Below, one piece after another: positions 1 to 5,424 of a stretch of 6,906 nt of DNA (the first letter of the stretch is position 1; every line of letters begins with the position of its first letter). The notes under the pieces are model-generated. The model saw only the letters and a program-made list of their open reading frames with translations. It did no database searches and was not told where the DNA came from. The stretch is from assembly GCA_015490675.1 (NCBI GenBank), contig WFXI01000310.1:1-6906 (forward strand), written 5' to 3'. The stretch comes from Hydrogenothermaceae bacterium. Its GTDB lineage: Bacteria > Aquificota > Aquificia > Aquificales > Hydrogenothermaceae. The position numbers and the translations under genes were made by a program.

Positions 1-495
1 ACATATAAGTATCAAATAAAAATATTAAATATGGAAGAAAAATATTACAAACTACTAAATTATCCAAATATCAATATGGATATATATATGACAAAAGATT
101 TTAAATATGATTATGGATTTAAATTTGTTTTGAACGCTGATTACTATGTAGAAAGACGAAAATATTTAGGGAAGATGGTGGAAATAAGAAAAGGAAAAGC
201 TTTAGTCAAAAGTGAATATACATCAAAACTTTTAGAAATTAAAGTAAATATAAAAAATTTGTTTAACACTTTAAACACTTTAAAGCAAAATATTCAAAAT
301 GCAAAAAATGAAGTAAGTTTAGTCCAACAACTTGAAGATGCAGAAAGGAAAAAATTCAGATTAGGTAGAAGTGATTTATTTTATTTAAATCAAAGGGAAA
401 TTTACACTTTAAAAACTTTAAAGAAATATTTTTATTATAAGCTAGATTATATAGTTAACTATAAAAAACTACTTATAGAGCTTGGTATCTTTTAA
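1..495 (+). CDS. TolC-family outer membrane efflux protein, C-terminal part (5' end outside window)
   Basis: The reading frame is open from base 1 with no in-frame stop, so the ATG at 31 is probably an internal methionine and the gene starts outside the window; 164 residues are visible. The C-terminal third carries the typical outer-membrane efflux protein pattern: an 'AERKKFRLGRSDLF' stretch followed by 'LNQRE' and a final '(I/L)GxF'-type end at the stop. Upstream of it lie a hydrophobic beta-like stretch (around the GFKFVLNADYY segment) and long charged helices, as in the second half of TolC-like trimers that form the outer-membrane exit duct of efflux pumps or type I secretion. Substrate and pump partners cannot be told from this fragment. 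Its TAA stop (493-495) overlaps the stop of the convergent sigma-factor gene by 4 bases. Family assignment is by motif recognition. Confidence 0.75.
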   Translation, partial: TYKYQIKILNMEEKYYKLLNYPNINMDIYMTKDFKYDYGFKFVLNADYYVERRKYLGKMVEIRKGKALVKSEYTSKLLEIKVNIKNLFNTLNTLKQNIQNAKNEVSLVQQLEDAERKKFRLGRSDLFYLNQREIYTLKTLKKYFYYKLDYIVNYKKLLIELGIF

Positions 496-1346
496 CCTAT
501 TAAATCTCTTAAATGTCTTTTTGTAGCAATAGCTCTAATTTTTCTTAAAGCTTTTGCTTCTATTTGTCTAACCCTTTCTCTAGAAATTCCAAGTAATTTC
601 CCTATATCCCTTAATGTCATAGGCTCTTCGTTATCAAGACCAAATCTTTTAATAATTATAAATCTTTCTCTTTCGTTTAAGTGGGAAAGAATTTCTTCTA
701 TTTCTTTTTTTAACTCTTCTTCAAAAAGTTTTTTTTCTATGTCTTTTGTCCCGTGTTTGGTAATAAAGTCTATAAATGAAGTTCCTTCATCTTCATCAAC
801 AGGAGTATCAAGAGATACAGAGTATCTTTTTGCTAAAAGCAATGCTTTTATTGTATCTTCATCAATATCAATTCCAAGTTCATCTAATTTCTCTTTAATT
901 TCTTCATAATTTGGTTCTCTACCAAGATTTTCTTTTAGATTTAAATAAACTGAATCTATTTTTATTGAAAGATTTGATGCTTTTTGTGGCATTCTAATTA
1001 AATCTTTTTGGTTTTGAATAGTTTGAAGTATAGATTGTTTTATCCACCATATTGCATAAGATATAAATCTAACATTTTTATCTGGGTCAAATCTTTTTGC
1101 CGCTTCTATTAAACCAATGTTCCCAGCAGAAATTAGTTCTTGAAAAGAAATACCATATCCAGTGTAATTTTTCGCAACATTTACAACAAATCTAAGATTT
1201 GCCTGAATAAGTCTTTCTATTGCTTCTTTATCTCCCTCCCTTGCCTTAACAGCAAGTTTTCTTTCTTCTTCTGGTTTTAACAAAGGAATTTTGGAAATTT
1301 GTTTTAAATAGTATGTAACTCCCTCTTCATATTGGAATCTTTTCAT
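492..1346 (-). CDS. RNA polymerase sigma factor, sigma-70 family (group 2-like, short form)
   Basis: This is a 284-residue sigma-70 factor that directs RNA polymerase to promoters. Region 1.2 lies at about residues 12-45 (YLKQIS, then LLKPEEE). Region 2 begins with NLRFVV (50-55) and continues with the core-binding QELISAGNIGLIEAAKRFD (69-87) and the melting and -10 recognition helix YAIWWIKQSILQ (97-108). Region 3 follows with DLIRMPQK (115-122) and the 3.2 finger VSLDTPVDEDEG (177-188). Region 4.2 ends in a helix-turn-helix of the MTLRDIGKLLGISRERVRQIE type (243-263). It lacks region 1.1 and the long non-conserved insert of primary sigma factors of about 570 residues, so it is probably an RpoS-like alternative sigma; in Bacteroidetes a factor of this size is the primary one. 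AAGGA (1353-1357) lies 6 bases before the ATG. The gene diverges from the TPR gene and has a good promoter candidate. Which regulon it serves is unknown. Confidence 0.93.
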   Translation of the reverse strand: MKRFQYEEGVTYYLKQISKIPLLKPEEERKLAVKAREGDKEAIERLIQANLRFVVNVAKNYTGYGISFQELISAGNIGLIEAAKRFDPDKNVRFISYAIWWIKQSILQTIQNQKDLIRMPQKASNLSIKIDSVYLNLKENLGREPNYEEIKEKLDELGIDIDEDTIKALLLAKRYSVSLDTPVDEDEGTSFIDFITKHGTKDIEKKLFEEELKKEIEEILSHLNERERFIIIKRFGLDNEEPMTLRDIGKLLGISRERVRQIEAKALRKIRAIATKRHLRDLIG

Positions 1347-1382
1347 CTTTATTCCTTATTCGAAATTTTCCTTTATTTTAAC

Positions 1383-1411
1383 ATTATCGGGATTTTCTAT
1401 AATAACTTCAA
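1383..1411 (-). promoter_or_regulatory. Promoter candidate for the sigma-factor gene
   Basis: On the minus strand, TTGAAG (1411-1406) and GATAAT (1388-1383) are separated by exactly 17 bases, a near-consensus sigma-70 pair. It would start transcription about 30 bases before the ATG at 1346. The -35 box occupies nearly the same bases as the -35-like sequence of the rightward promoter for the TPR gene, so the two promoters may compete. Confidence 0.55.
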
Positions 1412-1434
1412 TTTTTTCTCTTTTATGCTAAAAT
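1407..1434 (+). promoter_or_regulatory. Promoter candidate for the TPR-protein gene
   Basis: TGCTAAAAT (1426-1434) is an extended -10 element (TG-n-TAAAAT). A weak -35-like TTCAAT lies at 1407-1412, 16 bases upstream. Initiation near 1441 would give a leader of about 38 bases containing the AAAGG ribosome binding site (1469-1473). Confidence 0.45.
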
Positions 1435-1478
1435 CAATTTCTAAAATAATAAATTGAAAAACTAATTAAAAGGTCATT

Positions 1479-2429
1479 ATGAGCTCTGTAAAAAATATAA
1501 TAAAAAGCACTTTATCGAAAGATAAATATGGGGAAATACATCCATTAACACACATAAATAAAAAGGATACAAAATTAAAAAAATGGATTTTTTTTCTATC
1601 CATACTTACGATATTAAATTTTTCATTATTTATATATGTTTTCAATTTAAACGAAAACGGTTCATCAATAAACAATCAGAAAGAATCTATAAAATTATCT
1701 AAAACTAGTGAAAAAATTATAAAAAAATCAAATAAAGAAGAGATAAACCTAAATCTAAGTTCTTTAGAAAATTTATCAGTAAAGGAAAAAGACTTGAAAA
1801 AACTGGTATCTTTTTTGAAAAACGAAGAAATTCCAGTAATATCATTAAAAAGTGAAAACAAAGAAACGTCAAAATTTGACATTTTTTATCAAAAAGCAAA
1901 AAAATACGAGAAAAAAGGTGATATCTTAAGTTCCCTCTATTATTATAGAAAAGCTTATAATATAAATCCTGATGATTATATCTTATATAAAATTGCGTTA
2001 TTTAATTTTAAACTCAAGCATTATAATGCTTCTATAAGATATGGAAAAAAGATAATTTCTAATGTTAAAAACGAAGATCTTTTGGATAAAGCATACTATT
2101 TAATTTATAAATCTTATGAAAAGTTAGGAAATAAAAAGAAAGCAAAATTAGTCCTAGAAGAAGCTTATTATAAACTTACAAATCCTAATTTAGTTGCTAG
2201 GGCATTAGGTAAATTTTACTTAAAGGAAGGAAATTTATACGGAGCTGTAGAGATTTATGAAAGTTTAGCGGAAAAAGGTGACTTACAATCGGCTATTGAA
2301 GCAGGAAAAATATATGAAAAACTAGGCGAAAAAAATATGGCTCTAGTAATGTATAAAAAAGCTCTTGAGTTTTCAAATGGAAAATATAAAAACTGGTTAG
2401 AAGATAAGGTAAAACTATTGAGTAATTAG
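1479..2429 (+). CDS. Membrane-anchored tetratricopeptide repeat (TPR) protein
   Basis: The product has 316 residues. A short basic N-terminus (1-35) is followed by one hydrophobic segment (36-57), then a Lys/Ser/Asn-rich linker (about 58-130), then helical repeats to the end. This fits a protein anchored in the inner membrane with its repeat domain in the periplasm. TPR units are visible at 133-165 (an A-xx-Y-xx-G-D pattern ending in the NPDD turn), in the following helices to about 235, and near 270-302 (AGKIYEKLGEKNMALVMYKKAL). TPR domains hold protein partners together. The N-terminus followed by TM, linker and TPR resembles the layout of MshN/GspB-type accessory proteins of pilus or secretion machines, but this is only an architectural likeness and no pilus genes are in view. 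AAAGG precedes the ATG by 5 bases. The TAG stop overlaps gmhA's stop by 4 bases. The exact role is not recognisable. Confidence 0.85.
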   Translation: MSSVKNIIKSTLSKDKYGEIHPLTHINKKDTKLKKWIFFLSILTILNFSLFIYVFNLNENGSSINNQKESIKLSKTSEKIIKKSNKEEINLNLSSLENLSVKEKDLKKLVSFLKNEEIPVISLKSENKETSKFDIFYQKAKKYEKKGDILSSLYYYRKAYNINPDDYILYKIALFNFKLKHYNASIRYGKKIISNVKNEDLLDKAYYLIYKSYEKLGNKKKAKLVLEEAYYKLTNPNLVARALGKFYLKEGNLYGAVEIYESLAEKGDLQSAIEAGKIYEKLGEKNMALVMYKKALEFSNGKYKNWLEDKVKLLSN

Positions 2430-3013
2430 TTCTTTTCTATTTCTCCTGTTAAATACATTTCAATAATTTTGCACAAAGTATGCTCTAAAGTTAAATGAAC
2501 TTCTTGAATTCTAGCTGTATTATCATGTTTAACTATAAAAGCTTTATCAACTATATCTTTAAGTTTACCTCCATCTTTACCTAGGAACCCTACTGTAAAT
2601 AAATTCATTTCTTTTGCTTTTTCTACAGCTTTTATTATATTTTTTGAATTTCCACTTGTAGAAATACCTATTAAAATGTCACCTTTTTGCCCTAGTGCTT
2701 CTACCTGCCTAGCAAATACCTCATCAAAACCATAATCATTTCCTATTGCTGTTAAAGCAGAGGTATCTGTTGTTAGAGCAATTGCTGGAAAAGCTTTTCT
2801 ATTTTTTTCAAACCTTCCAACTATTTCTGCAGCAAAATGTTGACTATCTGCAGCACTACCTCCATTGCCACAAATAAGAATTTTATATCCCATTTCTAGC
2901 CTTTTTGCCATTAATATCCCCAAATTTACTATATCTTCAGCATATTCAAAAACAAATTCTTTCTTTAATTTTGCACTTTCTATAAAAATTTCTTCTACTA
3001 ATTCTTCTAACAT
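2426..3013 (-). CDS. gmhA: Phosphoheptose isomerase (sedoheptulose 7-phosphate isomerase)
   Basis: This is a 195-residue SIS-domain enzyme, full length for GmhA. It converts sedoheptulose 7-phosphate to D-glycero-D-manno-heptose 7-phosphate, the first cytoplasmic step towards the heptose of the lipopolysaccharide inner core. The phosphosugar loop CGNGGSAADSQHFAAE (48-63) ends in E63, which corresponds to the catalytic Glu65 of E. coli. A second SIS motif, GISTSGNSKN, is at 116-125, and RIQEVHLTLEH (168-178) supplies H178, the counterpart of His180. LTTDTSALTAIGNDYGFDEVF (80-100) is also typical of the family. An AGGAGG ribosome binding site (3028-3023) lies 9 bases before the ATG. No other heptose gene is adjacent. 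A minus-strand TATAAT (3056-3051) could be its -10, sharing bases with the tRNA promoter, but I see no matching -35. Its stop overlaps that of the TPR gene. Confidence 0.95.
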   Translation of the reverse strand: MLEELVEEIFIESAKLKKEFVFEYAEDIVNLGILMAKRLEMGYKILICGNGGSAADSQHFAAEIVGRFEKNRKAFPAIALTTDTSALTAIGNDYGFDEVFARQVEALGQKGDILIGISTSGNSKNIIKAVEKAKEMNLFTVGFLGKDGGKLKDIVDKAFIVKHDNTARIQEVHLTLEHTLCKIIEMYLTGEIEKN

Positions 3014-3029
3014 AAAATTAGCCCTCCTC

Positions 3030-3058
3030 TTGCAAAAAAGTTATTTGGTTATTATAAT
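3030..3058 (+). promoter_or_regulatory. Promoter of tRNA-Ser
   Basis: TTGCAA (3030-3035) and a perfect TATAAT (3053-3058) are spaced by 17 bases, ending 17 bases before the mature tRNA. This is the strongest promoter match in the window and fits a stable RNA gene. It lies in the gap to the divergent gmhA gene, overlapping that gene's probable leader. Confidence 0.75.
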
Positions 3059-3075
3059 ATAATTCCTCTCAATAC

Positions 3076-3166
3076 GGAGGGATGGCCGAGCGGACGAAGG
3101 CGGGTGATTTGAAATCACTTGAGGGTTAACAGCCCTCCGGGGGTTCGAATCCCTCTCCCTCCGCCA
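3076..3166 (+). tRNA. tRNA-Ser (anticodon UGA)
   Basis: The gene is 91 bases including an encoded CCA. The acceptor stem GGAGGGA (3076-3082) pairs with TCCCTCC (3156-3162), with G73 at 3163 and CCA at 3164-3166. The anticodon stem 3103-3107/3115-3119 encloses loop TTTGAAA with anticodon TGA at 3110-3112, which reads UCN-type serine codons. A long variable arm (about 3120-3138), typical of class II serine tRNAs, is followed by the T arm GGGGG-TTCGAAT-CCCTC (3139-3155). The tRNA looks intact and functional. It is the last host gene before the phage-like region, so it is a natural candidate for a prophage attachment site. Confidence 0.97.
3139..3166 (+). other. Candidate prophage attachment site (3' end of tRNA-Ser)
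   Basis: Tyrosine-recombinase phages commonly integrate into the T-arm/acceptor end of tRNA genes, and here the host-to-phage change happens directly after an intact tRNA-Ser. The T arm and acceptor end are the likely core of the crossover. The second copy expected at the other prophage end is outside the window and no integrase is visible, so this is inferred from position only. A transposing (Mu-like) phage would not need it. Confidence 0.3.
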
Positions 3167-3252
3167 TTTTACAGCTTAATCGTTTACATCTAATACAATT
3201 TCCGAAAAAAATGGGACACCCCCACCTTCGCAAATCTTTGAATATCAATAAC

Positions 3253-3272
3253 CAAAAAAGTGTCCCAGACAC
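3253..3272 (-). terminator. Possible small intrinsic terminator reading leftward
   Basis: On the minus strand the 5-bp hairpin GTGTC-TGG-GACAC is followed directly by six T. It could stop leftward read-through from the prophage before the tRNA and gmhA. The stem is short, and the same bases belong to the repeat cluster, so this may be coincidental. Confidence 0.25.
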
Positions 3273-3306
3273 ATTAAAAAACTGGTTTTCACTTTTTCCA
3301 AAAAAA

Positions 3307-3335
3307 TGGGACAGTTTTAGAAAAAAATGTATAAT
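3307..3335 (+). promoter_or_regulatory. Promoter candidate for the SIR2-family gene
   Basis: A perfect TATAAT (3330-3335) is 17 bases downstream of TGGGAC (3307-3312), which is a poor -35 but is the core of the local repeat. Initiation near 3342 would leave a leader of only about 17 bases with no good Shine-Dalgarno sequence before the ATG at 3359. Overlap of the -35 position with the repeat word suggests that a repeat-binding protein could affect expression. Confidence 0.4.
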
Positions 3336-3358
3336 ATTCCAAAAAACGGGATATTAAA

Positions 3359-4441
3359 ATGGAAAAATCAATAGACACAGTCTTTCTTCTTGGTGCTGGT
3401 GCTTCTGCTCCACTGGGACTTCCAATAACAAAAGGTTTCTTATCTGATTTTAAACCCTCTAATAATCAGCTTATTGAACTTTTAAATGTGATTATGGAAT
3501 ATTTAGGAGTAGATGATATAGAAGATTTAGATATTGAAAAAGTCTTTTCTATTTTAAGTGAAATAGAAGGTTTAAAGGATAGCTTAATAGGGTATTATTT
3601 ATCAAGCAAACCTCATGGAGGGAATATTATACAATCTAATTTTATATCTTCAGCTACTCATGCTATTAACTCTTTTTCTTTAGTCGGAGAAAAATTATTT
3701 ATAGAGCTTAAAAAATTTATCTTAAATAAACTAAGCAATTTTTCTCATAAAAAGGCTTTTGATTTGTATTATTCCCTATTTGATGACTATGATTTTAACT
3801 TGAAACCTCTAATTTTGTTTACTACTAACTATGATTTAATTTTGGAAGAAGCTTTTTCTCCTAAATCTTCTGATATTCATCCTGCATGGATAGAAAAAGG
3901 TGTTAAAGATATTTATCTTGGCTTCAAACTGAAATCTATATTGCCTGTGTTTGAGTTTGAAATAGATAGGATATATCAGCCTAATACTGTATCTATATTA
4001 AAACTTCACGGTTCTATTAATTGGAGACCTTATGAGGATTTAATAATACTGGGAGATAAAAATCCTCCTAACGACCCTGATGTTCCGTTTTTAATCTATC
4101 CTGGATATAAAGGAGTAGCAGATGAGGAACCTTACTTTAGTTTACACTTTGCATTACTTGATGTTTTGCCAAAGGTTAAAAACTTAGTTACTATAGGTTT
4201 CGCATTTAGGGATAGTTATATTAATACCATAATTCGCCATGCATTAAGTATGAACAAAGACTTAAAATTGTATGTTATAGCTCCCTATTTTCCTTCTGAT
4301 TCATACTTTCCTTTCTTGCAAGAAGCTTTTGGAGAAAGAGTTGTTCATCACCGTTTGAAGGTTGTTCTTGATGATGATAAGGCTTTTCTGAAAAATGATG
4401 AGGAAATTGTTGAGAATCTTTTTGATTTAATAGAATCATAA
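3359..4441 (+). CDS. SIR2-family protein (probable NAD+-acting enzyme, candidate phage-defence gene)
   Basis: The 360-residue protein consists of one SIR2-like domain. The nucleotide loop LLGAGASAPLGLP is at 10-22, FTTNYD at 154-159, LKLHGSINW with the likely catalytic His217 at 214-222, and IGFAFRDSYIN at 279-289, all key positions of the SIR2_2 type. A helical stretch (about 38-130) separates the first two motifs. I see no membrane segment, signal peptide, TIR, HEPN or helicase domain. Relatives in bacterial defence systems (Thoeris ThsA, DSR proteins, SIR2-HerA, SIR2-Argonaute) cleave NAD+ on phage sensing and stop growth. That activity is inferred here, since other SIR2 enzymes are deacylases. 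No partner gene of those systems is adjacent. The gene is oriented against the phage late genes with its own promoter candidate, as expected of a gene expressed from the prophage. The start is supported by the family-typical short N-terminus, although the ribosome binding site is weak. Confidence 0.88.
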   Translation: MEKSIDTVFLLGAGASAPLGLPITKGFLSDFKPSNNQLIELLNVIMEYLGVDDIEDLDIEKVFSILSEIEGLKDSLIGYYLSSKPHGGNIIQSNFISSATHAINSFSLVGEKLFIELKKFILNKLSNFSHKKAFDLYYSLFDDYDFNLKPLILFTTNYDLILEEAFSPKSSDIHPAWIEKGVKDIYLGFKLKSILPVFEFEIDRIYQPNTVSILKLHGSINWRPYEDLIILGDKNPPNDPDVPFLIYPGYKGVADEEPYFSLHFALLDVLPKVKNLVTIGFAFRDSYINTIIRHALSMNKDLKLYVIAPYFPSDSYFPFLQEAFGERVVHHRLKVVLDDDKAFLKNDEEIVENLFDLIES

Positions 4442-4595
4442 CTTCTTCTTTTTTTAAAATCCATCTTAAAATTTTAAGTAAGATTTTTAAAAAGAAATTT
4501 CTTTTAAATATGAACAAAATTCCGTTTATTTTCACTGTATTAAAGTTTTTCTTATTTAAGTAAAGCTCTAATAGATTTAAAGGTTCGTGTTTCAT
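4275..4595 (-). CDS. Small hypothetical ORF, coupled to holin stop, antisense to the SIR2 end (doubtful)
   Basis: This 106-residue frame begins with an ATG that overlaps the holin's TGA as ATGA, the usual sign of translational coupling, and an AAGGAG lies 11 bases upstream inside the holin gene. The first about 52 residues come from the spacer between the two convergent genes and are rich in Lys, Leu, Ile and Phe, with a basic hydrophobic stretch at about 24-48. The remainder runs antisense through the last 167 bases of the SIR2 gene and has the Gln/His/Glu-rich look of a shadow frame. I recognise no family. It could be a small lysis-module protein (for example a spanin-like role, for which there is no motif), a decayed gene extended by chance, or not a gene. 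Confidence 0.3.
   Translation of the reverse strand: MKHEPLNLLELYLNKKNFNTVKINGILFIFKRNFFLKILLKILRWILKKEEVMILLNQKDSQQFPHHFSEKPYHHQEQPSNGDEQLFLQKLLARKESMNQKENREL
4463..4505. terminator. AT-rich palindromes between convergent genes, possible terminator
   Basis: Just after the SIR2 stop, ATCTTA (4463-4468) pairs with TAAGAT (4479-4484) around a 10-base loop and is followed by a T run to 4488, a weak intrinsic-terminator form on the plus strand. Two perfect palindromes overlap or follow it: CTTAAAATTTTAAG (4465-4478) and AAAAGAAATTTCTTTT (4490-4505). The stems are nearly pure A/T, so stability would be low, especially in a thermophile. Confidence 0.3.
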
Positions 4596-4999
4596 CTTTT
4601 AAAAATCTCCTTTATATTAGGAGCAACTTTCTCTACAGTCCTACCTACTACATAACCACCTAAGCCTATCTGAATAATGTCAAACAGTTTCATCTTTAAT
4701 TCAGGTGTTAAATTTGGAGCTGTAAATCCTAGCCAATCTGCAGTGATTAGACCTACAAAAGTTAACATTGTTATAGGTCGCCAGTTTCTTGTTATCCAAC
4801 TTTCACTTTTTGCTTCTGAAACAATAATGTCTCTTTTTGCTTCAAGTTCTTTTGCTATTTGGTCGTATTCTTTGGTTAAAATGGTTAGCTGTATTTGTGA
4901 TTTTATTTTGTTTGCAAGGTCTTTGTCTTCTACGGTCTGGTCTATTATGTCTGCAACTTTGTCAACTATAGTTCCTACAATTGGCAAAAAGTTAAACAT
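4592..4999 (-). CDS. Phage holin, 3TM type (Holin_3TMs family)
   Basis: This 135-residue lysis protein inserts in the inner membrane and opens it at the programmed time so that the endolysin can reach the peptidoglycan. The hallmark WITRNWRP (68-75) precedes a hydrophobic segment (75-92), and a second one ends in QIGLGGYVVGRTVEKVAP (110-127), the pattern of the 3TM holins also found in gene-transfer agents. The N-terminus (FLPIVGTIVDKVADII, 4-19) supplies a third, weaker hydrophobic segment, followed by a charged helix (24-66). An AGAGG (5014-5010) lies 10 bases before the ATG. The first codons overlap the end of the endolysin gene by 8 bases, so the two are very likely co-translated. The TGA stop overlaps a possible small downstream ORF. 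Confidence 0.85.
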   Translation of the reverse strand: MFNFLPIVGTIVDKVADIIDQTVEDKDLANKIKSQIQLTILTKEYDQIAKELEAKRDIIVSEAKSESWITRNWRPITMLTFVGLITADWLGFTAPNLTPELKMKLFDIIQIGLGGYVVGRTVEKVAPNIKEIFKR

Positions 5000-5423
5000 T
5001 TTGTAATAACCTCTGAATTTTTTTTGAATAACCTATTTCATCTCCGTTATAGAGTTTTGCAAATTTTCTAACTTTCTTTTCATCTTCTAACAACTCTTCA
5101 ACTGTAAAGTTTATGTTTTTAATTTGTGTAAACTTTTCAAATGCTTGTTCTTGCTCTGTTTCGTCAAATAGAAATTCAAAAACTGTTTTATCGGTTAAAG
5201 AATAAAAATACAGGTTATATCCCATTATCTGAAAATAGCCCCAGCTAGTGCTTGCTATCATATAAGCTGTATCTGTGTTGCATTTGTGAAGTTGTTTTAT
5301 CTTTTGAATAGATTTATCGTTAAATTCTTGCTCTTTTAATCTTTGGTAAAAAAGCGGCTCAAAACGAACTGCTAACTTATTATTTGAGCTTTCTATTTGT
5401 TTTATTACATCAGCGAGCTTCAT
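4992..5423 (-). CDS. Phage endolysin, N-acetylmuramidase domain
   Basis: The product is a 143-residue peptidoglycan hydrolase cutting the glycan backbone at lysis. The N-terminal helix has IESS (10-13), with E11 a candidate catalytic residue, and RFEPLFYQRL (20-29). The core SWGYFQIMGYN is at 60-70 and the C-terminal KLYNGDEIGYSKKI at 123-136; together these are the muramidase pattern of phage DUF3380-type lysins. There is no cell-wall-binding domain, signal peptide or anchor, so release should depend on the holin encoded next. I chose the start at 5423. It lies one base after the stop of the upstream gene and has GAGGA 5 bases before the ATG. A longer frame starting at 5486 would overlap the upstream gene by 62 bases, and its extra 21 residues look unlike any lysin. 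Slightly short for the family (usually about 170 residues or more). Confidence 0.82.
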   Translation of the reverse strand: MKLADVIKQIESSNNKLAVRFEPLFYQRLKEQEFNDKSIQKIKQLHKCNTDTAYMIASTSWGYFQIMGYNLYFYSLTDKTVFEFLFDETEQEQAFEKFTQIKNINFTVEELLEDEKKVRKFAKLYNGDEIGYSKKIQRLLQNV

Positions 5424-5424
5424 C

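Larger units (their letters stand above)
3205..3353. repeat. Cluster of TGGGACA-type repeats in both orientations
   Basis: The 14-base word of seven A followed by TGGGACA occurs twice exactly (3205-3218 and 3300-3313), each preceded by a TTTCC-like stretch. A degenerate third copy, CCAAAAAACGGGATA, is at 3339-3353. An inverted copy of the core, GTGTCCCA (3260-3267), is part of the small palindrome GTGTC-CCA-GACAC (3260-3272). TGTCCCA at 3261-3267 and TGGGACA at 3307-3313 form perfect 7-base inverted ends of a 53-base segment. This could be remnant transposon ends, transposase-binding sites of a transposing phage, or protein-binding sites controlling the SIR2 gene. The repeats are seen; their role is unknown. 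Confidence 0.6.

Noticed and set aside
31..33. ATG at 31 as the true start of the first gene
   Set aside because: The frame is open to base 1, and the visible protein is just the C-terminal part of a TolC-type protein, so the gene begins outside the window.
1466..1899. Three minus-strand open frames antisense to the TPR gene
   Set aside because: They are Phe/Leu/Ser-rich translations of the A-rich strand opposite a well-supported gene, with no ribosome binding site or family likeness.
2865..3062. 65-codon plus-strand frame across the start of gmhA
   Set aside because: It is antisense to strongly conserved GmhA sequence and runs into the tRNA promoter; there is no protein likeness.
3205..3353. 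Possible CRISPR array
   Set aside because: The repeated word is only 14 bases, copies are unevenly spaced, one is inverted and there are no cas genes; this is not a CRISPR layout.
4677..5006. 109-codon plus-strand frame opposite the holin
   Set aside because: It mirrors the holin coding sequence, which has clear family motifs; the plus-strand product looks like a shadow.
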